64,000 nucleotides of DNA from Rugalucina vietnamica (Eukaryota > Mollusca > Bivalvia > Lucinida > Lucinidae), in the NCBI GenBank assembly GCA_964017185.1, contig OZ024876.1, positions 18,116,226-18,180,225 on the forward strand. Reading direction: 5' to 3'. Positions 60,801-64,000 of the stretch are shown one piece after another. Made by a program: the position numbers and the translations under genes. Within the stretch, counting starts at the first letter, position 1; the number at the start of each line of letters is the position of its first letter. Under the pieces are notes generated by a model. It ran no database searches. It was given only the letters and a program-made list of their open reading frames with translations, and was not told where the DNA came from.

Positions 60801-63596
60801 TCATGTGACAGCTCAAAAAAACACACTTTAAAGTGCTTTAGTGTGAGAGAATAAGTGAATGATAAAACTCAGAGAATTCAAATTAGCCACAAAAGCTTAT
60901 ATATAGGCTTAAAAAGTGTAAGAAAACAAGACCTGATATACTAAGTGATGAACAACAAAGAGTCGCACAGTGAGTCACAAGATTTTCCCCATTTTATGGT
61001 AGATTATTGCATAAATACCTGTGTCACACAATATTAACAGCCGTTTATTATTGAAGAGAAAGCCATGCATTAATATTGCAATTCACGCGCGCATGTGCTG
61101 TTAATACATGGCTTTCACTTATGCTCATTACTGTGCGCCACGCAAAGCATGTGCTAGTAATGAGAAACTGAAGTCCGCCCAGAACGAGCATAAAAGTGAA
61201 AGCTTTTACGCCTATGAAAATGTGACGAGGCTGTAAAATATAGTGCACCATTATTTCTTTCGTTTCTGCAGAATTTTTGCAATAATAGCGATCAAAAATG
61301 ATTTTGTCATTCATTAACAACCGCTAGGTCCCTCAGGGAATGTTGAAAACCTTGGGCTACTCCCTCGGTTTTCAACAGTCCCCTCTGGACCTAGCGAATG
61401 TTAATGAATGGAAAATCATATTTGATCCCTATATTGAAACTCAAAGGCAAACATTTTTGTGAAACATGTTCAGCTGGAAAGATGCCCATACTTGTTCAAA
61501 TCAATGCTCTAAGTTTAAGTGATTTTCTTCAATTTTGTCACACTGTGATTGAGTTAGTAACCGAGATTAATTGAGTTTCATGAGAAAGAGGTGGTGATTT
61601 TACAAGAAAGAGATAAATCAAATGCAATTTACCTGCTGTAAAACAGAAGATAAGAAAACACAGTTTAACAAAATGGCTTTAAAATAACACCACAGAAATA
61701 CCATAATTGTCTCCCTGGGTTAGTATGCTTCAAGATTTTACTGTTCCTTAAATTATGGCTAGTTTATTAACCCTTGAAAATTCTATGACTACAGTGCTGC
61801 TAACCAAATATGATCATAACTTAGTCTGTCATTAAAAAATTAAATGAATACTGATCCAATGTTTAATCTAAGTGTCTTATAAAGTGCAAAAAAGGGGGAA
61901 AAAACTCTTCCCCTCCCCCCACAAACATGGCATTCAATGAAAATATAATGTATGAAAATAGAAAGCATCACAGACCACTAAATTAAAATGGCATCTTTTA
62001 TAGTAAGACCATAAAAAGATAAAAAAGAAGAAAAAGAAAAAAAAAACAAACAAAAAAAAAACAAAAAAAAACTACCAAACATAAATTTCAAAGATGCCTG
62101 TTTCCATAAGGAAATGGCATAATGTGAAGCTATCTGTACTGTAAAAGAATCCTATATGCTTAAATCCCTAAATAAATTATTTCTTTATCAAAGGATGTTA
62201 TTGTCTATGATGTTTAACTCACCGATGTTTCTGTAATTGTGAGTTTTTTCCTCGTTTTCTCCTCCTCTTTACGACCAGGGACAAACTTCTTCTCTTTGCT
62301 CTTTTCCTGCAAACACATATGAGCCTGTGCGTGAGAACACCATCGATTTGGGTTTTTGACCAGGTCCGGCACAAACTGGCCTGTACAATCTCAGGAGCAG
62401 GCTAGAACCTTGAAATTTTGGATTTAAGAAGAAGAGGTATTGCACTATCTATGGTGCGAAAACAAAGGCGATGATCAGCTGTGCAATTACTGCACAGCTG
62501 ATCTGTGGCTTTGTTTTCGCATATGCAGACTGGTGGTTAAGGTTTTCTGATGCAGTAGCTCATATACATTAATCCTATGCCATAGCATAACACATGATTT
62601 TATCAAATGTGAGACAAATGATAATTTTCTGTAGAAAAAAAAACATGATTTTTTCTTTTCCTTGCTTTTTGCACAAAACATAGATTGTGGGTACACATTA
62701 GGTGCCTACAACCTATGTTTTGAAGATTTATCTTCAACTACATGTCCTCAAATTAAATAATATGTTTTCTTCACCTGTTTTTCAAAGTCTTCCTGGTAGG
62801 CATCAAAGATCTCCCATTGTGTACAGTTGGATGAGAAAGTAGCCCGGGGTGGGGGTTCTGTCGCTGTGCCTCGCTCCTGAAACAATGGGCGAAAATGACA
62901 GTAAGTGCTATCATATTGGAGCCTCGACCCGAGAAAACCGGTCTTCGGGGATTCCGACCAGGCCAAACATAAACCGGGCTGTACAGTCACAGAAGATGGC
63001 TAGAAGCTTGAAATTTCGGATTTAAGGAGAAGAGGAATTGTACTATCAGTGTAGTGAAAACAAAGGTGCTGAACAGCTTCGCAGTTACTGCGAAGCTGAT
63101 CTGCGCCTTTGTTTTTGCATAGGCAAAAATCTGGTTTTCTCATGACGCGGCTCATTGGGTCTATAATTGTTCTGTATAATGAGAAGACCAGTCCTCATGG
63201 TTTACAACCAAGGTTTGACACAAATCAGCCTGCACCAACAACTAAGGCTTTCGATTTAGGAAGATAGATAATACTTATCTTTCTGCAGTTTTCATTGGCA
63301 CTGATAATTTGTTGCAAAGTTACTAAGAAGCTGATCTATGCAGACAAATATGTTATTTTTGAAAATTGCAAAAGAATCGTTAAAAATAAAGACCTTAAAC
63401 AGCCTTTGAAGATTACTATACTGTTCTGAATATTTTCTGGATGTAAGGGTTTATGTGTTCACAATACACCTACCCTATATGGATTATTGTAGGTCTGTGA
63501 AGCTCTCTCACTAAAGTTGAATTGATTGGTCAGTTTCTTGGCCCCAGGGGCCGCTGGGGTAGGGGATGCTCCTTCTTCTCTCGCCTCATCCTTTGC
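40484..63596 (-). CDS. DNAI1: Dynein axonemal intermediate chain 1 (14 exons, 5' part outside window)
   Basis: Exons from 5' to 3': 63596-63474, 62876-62775, 62306-62223, 58597-58513, 56455-56294, 55899-55655, 54955-54866, 51595-51508, 50394-50249, 49761-49634, 48949-48850, 45397-45264, 44589-44538, 40600-40484. Together they give 1656 nt, 551 residues and a stop. Every junction is AG/GT and the phases join. Human DNAI1 has 699 residues, so about 150 N-terminal ones lie past 64000. DNAI1 is the IC78-type WD-repeat chain that docks outer-arm dynein on ciliary and sperm doublets. Hallmarks: [139 protein letters not shown] and [13 protein letters not shown]. Unusual: an ~18-residue linker after WTVKIW. 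No stop or frameshift is seen. Confidence 0.95.
40668..40760 (-). mobile_element. MITE-A fragment beside the last DNAI1 exon
   Basis: TTCCGACCAGGTTCGACACA, GGCTGTGCAGTCACAGAAGA and TTTCAGATTTAAGAAGAGGG are MITE-A landmarks. The palindrome and far end are missing. Confidence 0.6.
41380..41505 (-). mobile_element. Possible tRNA-like SINE head
   Basis: The minus strand reads GGTAGCCCAGCGGTTCAATG (box-A-like) and, ~35 bases on, ACAAGTTCGGGAACA (box-B-like). No tail or target duplication was identified. Confidence 0.35.
41577..41775. mobile_element. MITE-C copy
   Basis: TTCATGCTCAACTCAGTCGA at the left, TTTATCCTGCTTATAAATAT and ACATTTATGAGCAGGATAAA around AATGCCAACAATTTTTGGCA, and CTGAGCTGAGCATGAA at the right. 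Confidence 0.75.
42071..42340 (+). mobile_element. MITE-A copy
   Basis: GAGCCACATCATGAGAAAAC, GATCAGCTTCGCAGTAACTG, CGCCTTTGTTTTTG (partly duplicated), TTAGACCTGGTCGGAAACCA and TTGGTTTTCTCATGACG. Confidence 0.7.
42790..43083. mobile_element. MITE-E foldback copy 1
   Basis: The outer inverted ends are CAGTTGTCCAAAACTTCGTT and TAATTTTGAACAACTG. The inside is a long hairpin built from GAGAATCCTTTGCATTGCAA and TTTTTTGTTGAAAAAATGTG repeats. A second copy lies at 56585-56805. Confidence 0.6.
43271..43498 (+). mobile_element. MITE-A copy (diverged)
   Basis: TCATGAGAAAAACAGATTTT, CAGATCAGCTGTGCAATACA, TTTCAAGCTTCTAGCCTTCT and GGTTTTCTTGTGATACAGC. Terminal motifs are eroded. Confidence 0.6.
43510..43722 (-). 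mobile_element. MITE-A copy (reverse, palindrome partly deleted)
   Basis: ACGAGAAAACTGGTCTTCAG, AGGGCTAGAAGCTTGAAATT, GGGATTGTACTATCTGAGTA and GGTTTTCTCATGACATGGCT. The central palindrome is reduced to one arm. Confidence 0.65.
44204..44429 (-). mobile_element. MITE-A copy with poly-A expansion
   Basis: GAGCCTACGCATGAGGAAAC, GGTCCAACACAAATCAGGCT, a run of ~30 A (44312-44341) where GATTTAAGAAGAG would be, then the palindrome CAGCTGTGCAGTAACTGCAC. Confidence 0.7.
44538..44589 (-). CDS. DNAI1: DNAI1 exon (second to last)
   Basis: Encodes (R)[17 protein letters not shown] between TTTTCCAG and GTATGC. It matches the LSPNLRKMPK segment of vertebrate DNAI1. 52 nt, entering in phase 2 and leaving in phase 0. 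Confidence 0.9.
44622..44846. mobile_element. MITE-B copy
   Basis: CCCATGTAATATACAGGTTT, CGGTTCTAACGAGTACCCAC and the hairpin TACCCCAGTTTTGCTATATA / AAGTGGGGTA, uninterrupted. Confidence 0.7.
44897..45046. mobile_element. MITE-C copy (shortened)
   Basis: TTTTCATGCTCAACTCAGCT at the left and AGCTGAGTTGAGCATGAA at the right, with an eroded centre. Confidence 0.7.
45118..45244 (+). mobile_element. MITE-A half copy
   Basis: From ACAATTCCTCTTCTACTTAA through TCGGACCTGTTTGGAAACCA to TTCCCATGAGGCGGCTC. The left half with the palindrome is missing. It ends 20 bp from a DNAI1 exon. Confidence 0.7.
45264..45397 (-). CDS. DNAI1: DNAI1 exon
   Basis: Encodes [20 protein letters not shown] and [20 protein letters not shown], then VGDD(R); a WD-repeat blade of the C-terminal propeller. 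Acceptor TGTTTCAG, donor GTAACT. 134 nt. Confidence 0.92.
45489..45721 (-). mobile_element. MITE-A copy with ATTT duplication
   Basis: From CAGCCTGCGCGTGAGAACCA to TTCCCATCCGGCGACTC, with ATTT on both sides (45485-45488, 45722-45725). The palindrome CAGCTTCGCAGTTACTGCGA is intact. Confidence 0.85.
45755..45950 (+). mobile_element. Probable tRNA-derived SINE
   Basis: A tRNA-like head (GGCATAGTGGTTAAGCC; CAGGGTTCGAGGATTTGA) is followed by CAGTTGAGATGACAAACTGA then GGTCCC, which resembles a conserved central domain of some invertebrate SINEs. Ends were not resolved. Confidence 0.5.
46078..48027 (+). mobile_element. Tandem-core element, complete copy P4 (~455-bp monomers)
   Basis: The 5' stem-loop AGGACCAATGGTCCT is followed by CGCTCACCTGA. 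Four monomers of ~455 bp follow (GGCCATCTTGGTCATGTGAC near 46470, 46926, 47381 and 47831), each with TAAAATAGGTCAAGG. A CGGACGACG stretch (47962-47980) precedes the 3' stem-loop GAGCCTTCGGCTC and AGGTGAGCTAA. The last ~50 bp match P1/P2, so the ends are shared while the cores differ. It lies in a DNAI1 intron, antisense to the gene. Confidence 0.85.
48366..48592 (-). mobile_element. MITE-A copy (diverged)
   Basis: GGTTTCCAACCAGATCTGAC, GAAGAAAGCTAGAAATTTCA and AGCTGATCTGCGTCTTTGTT. It lies back to back with the next copy. Confidence 0.65.
48597..48832 (+). mobile_element. MITE-A copy 18 bp from a DNAI1 exon
   Basis: GAGCCACCTCATGGGAAAAC, GCATATGCGAAAACAAAGAC, GGATAGTACAATCCCTCTAC and GTTTTCCCACGAGGCAGCCC. 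Its right end falls in the first 20 bases of the intron after exon 48850-48949. Confidence 0.8.
48850..48949 (-). CDS. DNAI1: DNAI1 exon
   Basis: Encodes (K)[20 protein letters not shown] then [13 protein letters not shown], a highly conserved WD-repeat segment. Acceptor TGTTTCAG, donor GTTGGC. 100 nt, phases 1 to 0. Confidence 0.95.
49235..49445. mobile_element. MITE-C copy (diverged)
   Basis: TGCTGACAAATGTTAAAATG / CATTTTAACATTTATCAGCA facing each other and CGTGTTGAGCATGAAA at the right. Confidence 0.65.
49468..49622 (+). mobile_element. MITE-A copy (truncated) next to a splice donor
   Basis: TTTCGCATATGCAAAAAAAA, CAGATCAGCTGCGCAGTACA, AATTTTAAGCTTCTAGCCTG and TTTGTGTCAGATGTGGCCAG. It stops about 12 bp from the exon at 49634. 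Confidence 0.65.
49634..49761 (-). CDS. DNAI1: DNAI1 exon with lineage-specific linker
   Basis: Encodes [37 protein letters not shown] and PDSTN(K). The first part is a standard WD blade (human [21 protein letters not shown]). The polar stretch after KIWEVG is longer than in human DNAI1. Donor GTAAGA. Confidence 0.93.
50249..50394 (-). CDS. DNAI1: DNAI1 exon
   Basis: Encodes (G)[40 protein letters not shown] and AHNMAVYK. Acceptor ATTTCAG, donor GTAGGG. 146 nt, phases 1 to 0. Confidence 0.95.
50434..50668 (-). mobile_element. MITE-A copy with ATAT duplication
   Basis: From GAGGCTGTGCATAGGAAAAC to TTCCCCATGCGGCAGCTC, ATAT on both sides (50430-50433, 50669-50672). The palindrome is CAGCTGTGCAGTTACTGCAC. 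Confidence 0.85.
50942..51169 (+). mobile_element. MITE-A copy
   Basis: GAGCTGCACCATGAGAAAAC, GCAGTAACTGCGAAGCTGAT, GCTAGTACAATTCCTCTTCT and GTCGGACCTGTTCAGAAACC. The right end is eroded. Confidence 0.75.
51307..51488. repeat. CAGA microsatellite with embedded copies of a DNAI1 exon end
   Basis: CAGA tracts at 51348-51399 and 51453-51488 flank 51401-51452, a near-copy of 51490-51542 (exon end plus splice donor). An older third trace (ATCTTGGTAC...ATGATGTCC) sits at 51313-51336. Confidence 0.8.
51508..51595 (-). CDS. DNAI1: DNAI1 exon
   Basis: Encodes [20 protein letters not shown] then PDGTKINTL(G), matching KLVHIDVIKL... of the human protein. Acceptor ATTTCCAG, donor GTTAGT. 88 nt, phases 0 to 1. 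Confidence 0.9.
51622..51795 (+). mobile_element. MITE-A copy (shortened)
   Basis: ATCATGGGAAAACTGGCTTT, GCACATGCAAAAACAAAGAC, TAACTGCACAGCTGATCAGC and AAAGTACAATCCCTCTTCTT. The right third is deleted. Confidence 0.65.
52178..52231. mobile_element. MITE-B, left half (split by P5)
   Basis: AACATGTCCGTGCAATATAT, ACCCC and AAACCCCACTTTTATATAGA, then abrupt change to the P5 5' end. The right half resumes at 54170. Confidence 0.8.
52232..54169 (+). mobile_element. Tandem-core element, complete copy P5, inserted in MITE-B
   Basis: It starts TCAGAGGACCAATGGTCCTG, with CGCTCACCTGA following. It has four ~455-bp monomers (GCCATGGCGGCCATCTTGGT near 52577, 53034, 53489 and 53953), a CGGACG microsatellite, the stem-loop GAGCCTTCGGCTC, and ends GGTGAGCTAA. 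The flanks rejoin as TATATAGAA + AAACTGGGG, the uninterrupted MITE-B sequence at 35998-36016 (complement). So it went in without loss or duplication, or with at most an ambiguous AA. Confidence 0.88.
54170..54392. mobile_element. MITE-B, right half (split by P5)
   Basis: AAACTGGGGTATGCAGGGGT, GATTGTGGGTACACGTTAGA, ACCGCCTCATCGAGTGTACC (a GAGTGTACCCCCCAAAATC unit is doubled here) and CTGTATATTACATGGGCCTG. Confidence 0.8.
54632..54803. mobile_element. MITE-C copy
   Basis: TTTATGCTCAACTCAACTGA, TTTATCCTGCTCATAAACAT, ACATTTATAAGCAGGACAAA and AACTTGAGCATAAA. Confidence 0.75.
54866..54955 (-). CDS. DNAI1: DNAI1 exon
   Basis: Encodes [20 protein letters not shown] then [10 protein letters not shown], a WD blade (human [20 protein letters not shown]). 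Acceptor TTTCACAG, donor GTGAGA. 90 nt, phase 0. Confidence 0.95.
55416..55624 (-). mobile_element. tRNA-derived SINE with perfect 12-bp target duplication
   Basis: Minus strand: tRNA-like head GGACCGGGGTGGCATAGTGG then TAGAGC (box A), and CCAGGTTCAATCCC (box B). A central TTGTGTCCTCGAGCAAGAC resembles a domain shared by several fish and invertebrate SINEs. The 3' part ends in an A-rich ACAAACAATATAAAC. ATTTGGATAATC flanks it on both sides (55404-55415, 55625-55636). It sits 17 bases inside the intron after the DNAI1 exon at 55655. Confidence 0.88.
55655..55899 (-). CDS. DNAI1: DNAI1 exon (largest in window)
   Basis: Encodes (Y)DDFMKQ-type start: after joining, [80 protein letters not shown] and PVWQ. 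It covers two WD blades. Acceptor TTTACAG, donor GTAATG. 245 nt, phases 1 to 0. Confidence 0.96.
55912..56070 (+). mobile_element. MITE-A copy (palindrome lost) 13 bp from exon
   Basis: GAGCCCCCGCATTAGAAAAC, TACGCCTTTGTTTTTCGCTA, CGGATAGTACAATCCCTGTT and TTTGTGTTGGACATGGTGGG. It begins right after the splice acceptor of the exon at 55899. Confidence 0.7.
56085..56272. mobile_element. MITE-B copy (partial)
   Basis: AGATTGTGGGTACTTGCTAG, AACTGCCTCGGTGAGATGTT, ACGTGTACCCACAATCAATG and TATTGCATGGGCAAGCTTCT. Confidence 0.65.
56294..56455 (-). CDS. DNAI1: DNAI1 exon
   Basis: Encodes (D)[40 protein letters not shown] and [13 protein letters not shown](Y), the entry into the WD propeller. Acceptor TCATTCAG, donor GTGAGT. 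162 nt, phases 1 to 1. Confidence 0.96.
56500..56580 (-). pseudogene. Degenerate duplicate of a DNAI1 exon start with its intron edge
   Basis: On the minus strand, ATTCTGTTGCCAATTTTGTT, GTTCAT, then ATTTCAAGCATTACAAGGAC and CCCTTTGATG. It parallels the real acceptor and exon start (ATTTCAAGTACTACGAGGAT then CCGTCGGACG) 70-80 bp away, but the AG acceptor is lost. Confidence 0.7.
56585..56805. mobile_element. MITE-E foldback copy 2
   Basis: TTTTTTGTTGAAAAAAAGTG, GCAAAGGATTCTCACATTTT (twice), ATCAACAAAAAATGAG and the end AAGTTTTGAACAACTGG. It shares hairpin and end with 42790-43083. Confidence 0.55.
56932..57228 (+). mobile_element. MITE-A copy with internal 33-bp tandem
   Basis: Normal left half with palindrome (CAGCTGTGCAATAAATGTGC). 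Then the unit GTAGTTGAAATTTCAAGCCT + CTAACCATCTTAT repeats about five times (57040-57223), where other copies have it once. Confidence 0.75.
57286..57366. repeat. Short GGCCAATACGAGAAAA repeats
   Basis: Four variants of TCGGCCAATACGAGAAAA in tandem. The GGGCCAATACGA core also forms the arms of the palindrome at 58093-58212. Confidence 0.6.
57777..57832. repeat. GT microsatellite followed by a G run
   Basis: (GT)n from 57777, a run of about 20 G (57797-57817), then GAGAGAGA. The length is likely variable and error-prone in assembly. Confidence 0.85.
58093..58212. repeat. Long palindrome (foldback)
   Basis: CAAGTAATTTCGTATTGGCC at the left is matched by GGCCAATACGAAATTACTTG at the right. Inner arms GTTACAGGTCC / GGACCTGTAAC and TGTATTGGCCC / GGGCCAATACA surround GGCTTCGCC. 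Arms total about 55 bp. Confidence 0.85.
58266..58484 (-). mobile_element. MITE-A copy with ATTT duplication
   Basis: From CAGCCTTCACGTGGGAACAC to GGTGTTGCGGCTC, ATTT on both sides (58262-58265, 58485-58488). The palindrome is CAGCTTCGCAGTTACTGCGA. Confidence 0.85.
58513..58597 (-). CDS. DNAI1: DNAI1 exon
   Basis: Encodes [20 protein letters not shown] then NSYDDIAQ(D), matching the ERMVNQNTYDDIAQDFKYY region before the propeller. Acceptor TTTACAG, donor GTGAGA. 85 nt, phases 0 to 1. Confidence 0.94.
58745..58984 (+). mobile_element. MITE-A reference copy with ATAT duplication
   Basis: 240 bp from GAGCCGCCCCATGGGAAAAC to GTTTTCCCACGAGACGGCTC, ATAT on both sides (58741-58744, 58985-58988). 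Imperfect terminal inverted repeats of ~35 bp enclose GCGAAAACAAAGACGCAGAT, the palindrome CAGCTTCGCGGTAACCGCGA, GGAAAGTACACTTCCTCTTG and TCGGTTTGTATCAGACCTGT. It is non-coding. Confidence 0.88.
59290..59358. mobile_element. MITE-B, left half (split by 59359-60221)
   Basis: CATGTCCTTGTAATATGTAC, CCCAGTATACCCCACATTTA and TATATA, then the next element. The right half resumes at 60222. Confidence 0.75.
59359..60221. mobile_element. Non-autonomous Tc1/mariner-type element with perfect 25-bp TIRs
   Basis: Ends CACATGGAAATAAGTTAGGG(AACAC) and the exact inverse (GTGTT)CCCTAACTTATTTCCATGTG, with TA on both sides. 863 bp; no transposase motif was recognised in any frame. Perfect ends suggest recent movement. 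Confidence 0.8.
60222..60430. mobile_element. MITE-B, right half (split)
   Basis: TATAGCAAAATTGGGATATA, then a central palindrome: ACATAGATTGTGGGTACTCG + TTAGAACTGCCTCGG faces CGAGGCGGTTCTAACGTGTA + CCCACAATCTATGT. It ends near ATAATGCATGGGTGTGTTTT. Confidence 0.8.
60566..60745. mobile_element. MITE-C copy (diverged)
   Basis: CTCATAAACTGAGCATGAAT at the left, AACAATTATGAGCAAGATAA and CTCAGCTGAGTTGAACATGA at the right. Confidence 0.65.
60746..62222. other. DNAI1 intron sequence with a palindrome, otherwise unremarkable
   Basis: 61279-61434 is a palindrome: ATCAAAAATGATTTTGTCAT, TCATTAACAACCGCTAGGTC and TGTTGAAAACC face GGTTTTCAACA, GACCTAGCGAATGTTAATGA and AAAATCATATTTGAT. The remainder is AT-rich with an A-rich run at 62020-62072. 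Confidence 0.65.
62223..62306 (-). CDS. DNAI1: DNAI1 exon (lysine-rich linker)
   Basis: Encodes [20 protein letters not shown] then KLTITETS, corresponding to the charged linker EKTKEKEKAK... of the human protein. Acceptor GTTTGCAG, donor GTGAGT. 84 nt, phase 0. Confidence 0.9.
62321..62561 (-). mobile_element. MITE-A copy with ATAT duplication
   Basis: From GAGCCTGTGCGTGAGAACAC to GTTTTCTGATGCAGTAGCTC, ATAT on both sides (62317-62320, 62562-62565). It starts 14 bp from an exon edge. Confidence 0.85.
62670..62720. mobile_element. MITE-B fragment
   Basis: ACATAGATTGTGGGTACACA facing CCTACAACCTATGTTTTG, a collapsed central palindrome. Confidence 0.5.
62775..62876 (-). CDS. DNAI1: DNAI1 exon
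   Basis: Encodes [20 protein letters not shown] then [14 protein letters not shown], matching CQTEPPPR...QWEIYDAYVEELEKQ of DNAI1. Acceptor TGTTTCAG, donor GTGAAG. 102 nt, phase 0. Confidence 0.95.
62919..63153 (-). mobile_element. MITE-A copy with ATTG duplication
   Basis: From GAGCCTCGACCCGAGAAAAC to GTTTTCTCATGACGCGGCTC, ATTG on both sides (62915-62918, 63154-63157). The non-palindromic ATTG proves a true 4-bp direct repeat. Confidence 0.87.
63176..63340 (-). mobile_element. MITE-A fragment
   Basis: GTTTACAACCAAGGTTTGAC, ACAAATCAGCCTGCAC and GTTACTAAGAAGCTGATCTA. Heavily eroded. Confidence 0.5.
63474..63596 (-). CDS. DNAI1: DNAI1, most 5' exon in window
   Basis: Encodes [40 protein letters not shown] and [17 protein letters not shown] is strongly conserved in DNAI1. 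Acceptor TGATTCAG, donor GTAGGT. 123 nt, phase 0 both ends. Preceding exons must lie beyond 64000. Confidence 0.95.
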
Positions 63597-63629
63597 CTGA
63601 ATCAGATCAACATAGAAATAACATTACGA

Positions 63630-63902
63630 AACACACCCATGCAATATACAGAGCATTTTTTCAGCATTAAAAATTGAAAACTTCATTGGAAAAAAAATGA
63701 TGTTCTTAATATATTTGCTCAAAACATTGATTGTGGATACAGGTTAGAACTGCCTCGGCGAGGCAGTTCTAACGAGTACCCACAATCTATGTTTTGGATA
63801 AAAAAAAAAGAAAAATATATATATATCCATGTAGACCCCAGTTTTTCTAATGAAAAAATGGGGTGTATGGGGTATATAATTACACAGAAATGTTAGTCTG
63901 AT
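63630..63902. mobile_element. MITE-B copy
   Basis: CACCCATGCAATATACAGAG, GGTTAGAACTGCCTCGGCGA facing GAGGCAGTTCTAACGAGTAC, and the hairpin CCCCAGTTTTTCTAATGAAA / AAATGGGG. Uninterrupted. Confidence 0.75.
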
Positions 63903-64000
63903 GAGTTGATTTATTTTAATAGAAATATTCCAAAATCTTTTGCTCTCACATATTTTTTTTTCATCTTTATTGTATCAAAAATAAGTTTGATCTCTATGTT

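Overview
The window is animal nuclear DNA, most likely from a bivalve mollusc. The evidence is the intron-rich axonemal dynein gene, a metazoan dystroglycan glycosyltransferase gene, several LINE lineages, and mobile elements built like the bivalve 'pearl' / Helentron-associated elements (tandem ~165-bp or ~455-bp core monomers between short subterminal hairpins). It is AT-rich and gene-poor. The species is inferred from element types only.

Layout. 1-10 kb: two copies of one tandem-core element (1-1830 and 7746-9580) on either side of a cluster of small non-autonomous DNA transposons, including one CAGGG-ended element nested in another, and a second tandem-core type (4501-6289). 9.6-11.3 kb: GC-rich palindrome clusters and LINE debris. 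11.3-15.1 kb: a nearly whole CR1/Jockey-like LINE with PHD finger, endonuclease and reverse transcriptase, broken by one frameshift. 15.5-21.5 kb: LINE fragments, including a 5'-inverted fragment that was then duplicated in tandem. 22.6-24.9 kb: an ~85-bp minisatellite inside a TIR element, carrying two later insertions. 25.2-28.0 kb: another LINE (ORF1 plus RT). 28.8-32.2 kb: large palindromes and two more tandem-core elements. 32.2-34.9 kb: a 5'-truncated LINE whose reverse transcriptase ORF is still open.

Host genes. FKRP (36522-38051, +) is a complete single-exon coding region for a LicD/fukutin-family ribitol-phosphate transferase. DNAI1 (40484-63596, -) is the C-terminal 551 residues of the axonemal outer-arm dynein intermediate chain in 14 exons; its 5' exons lie beyond the right edge. 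All splice junctions and phases of DNAI1 were read directly and join without a break. The two genes converge and nothing suggests joint function.

The DNAI1 introns are packed with small elements. They hold about 20 copies of a ~235-bp palindromic MITE (MITE-A here), several copies of two others (MITE-B, MITE-C), two large tandem-core elements, one tRNA-derived SINE with a perfect 12-bp target duplication, and two local duplications of exon edges. The most informative observations are: the empty-site comparison that fixes the ends of the 52232-54169 element; the 4-bp target duplications of MITE-A; the MITE-A copy whose target duplication shares a base with the FKRP stop codon; and the microsatellite-flanked duplication of a DNAI1 exon end that keeps its splice donor.
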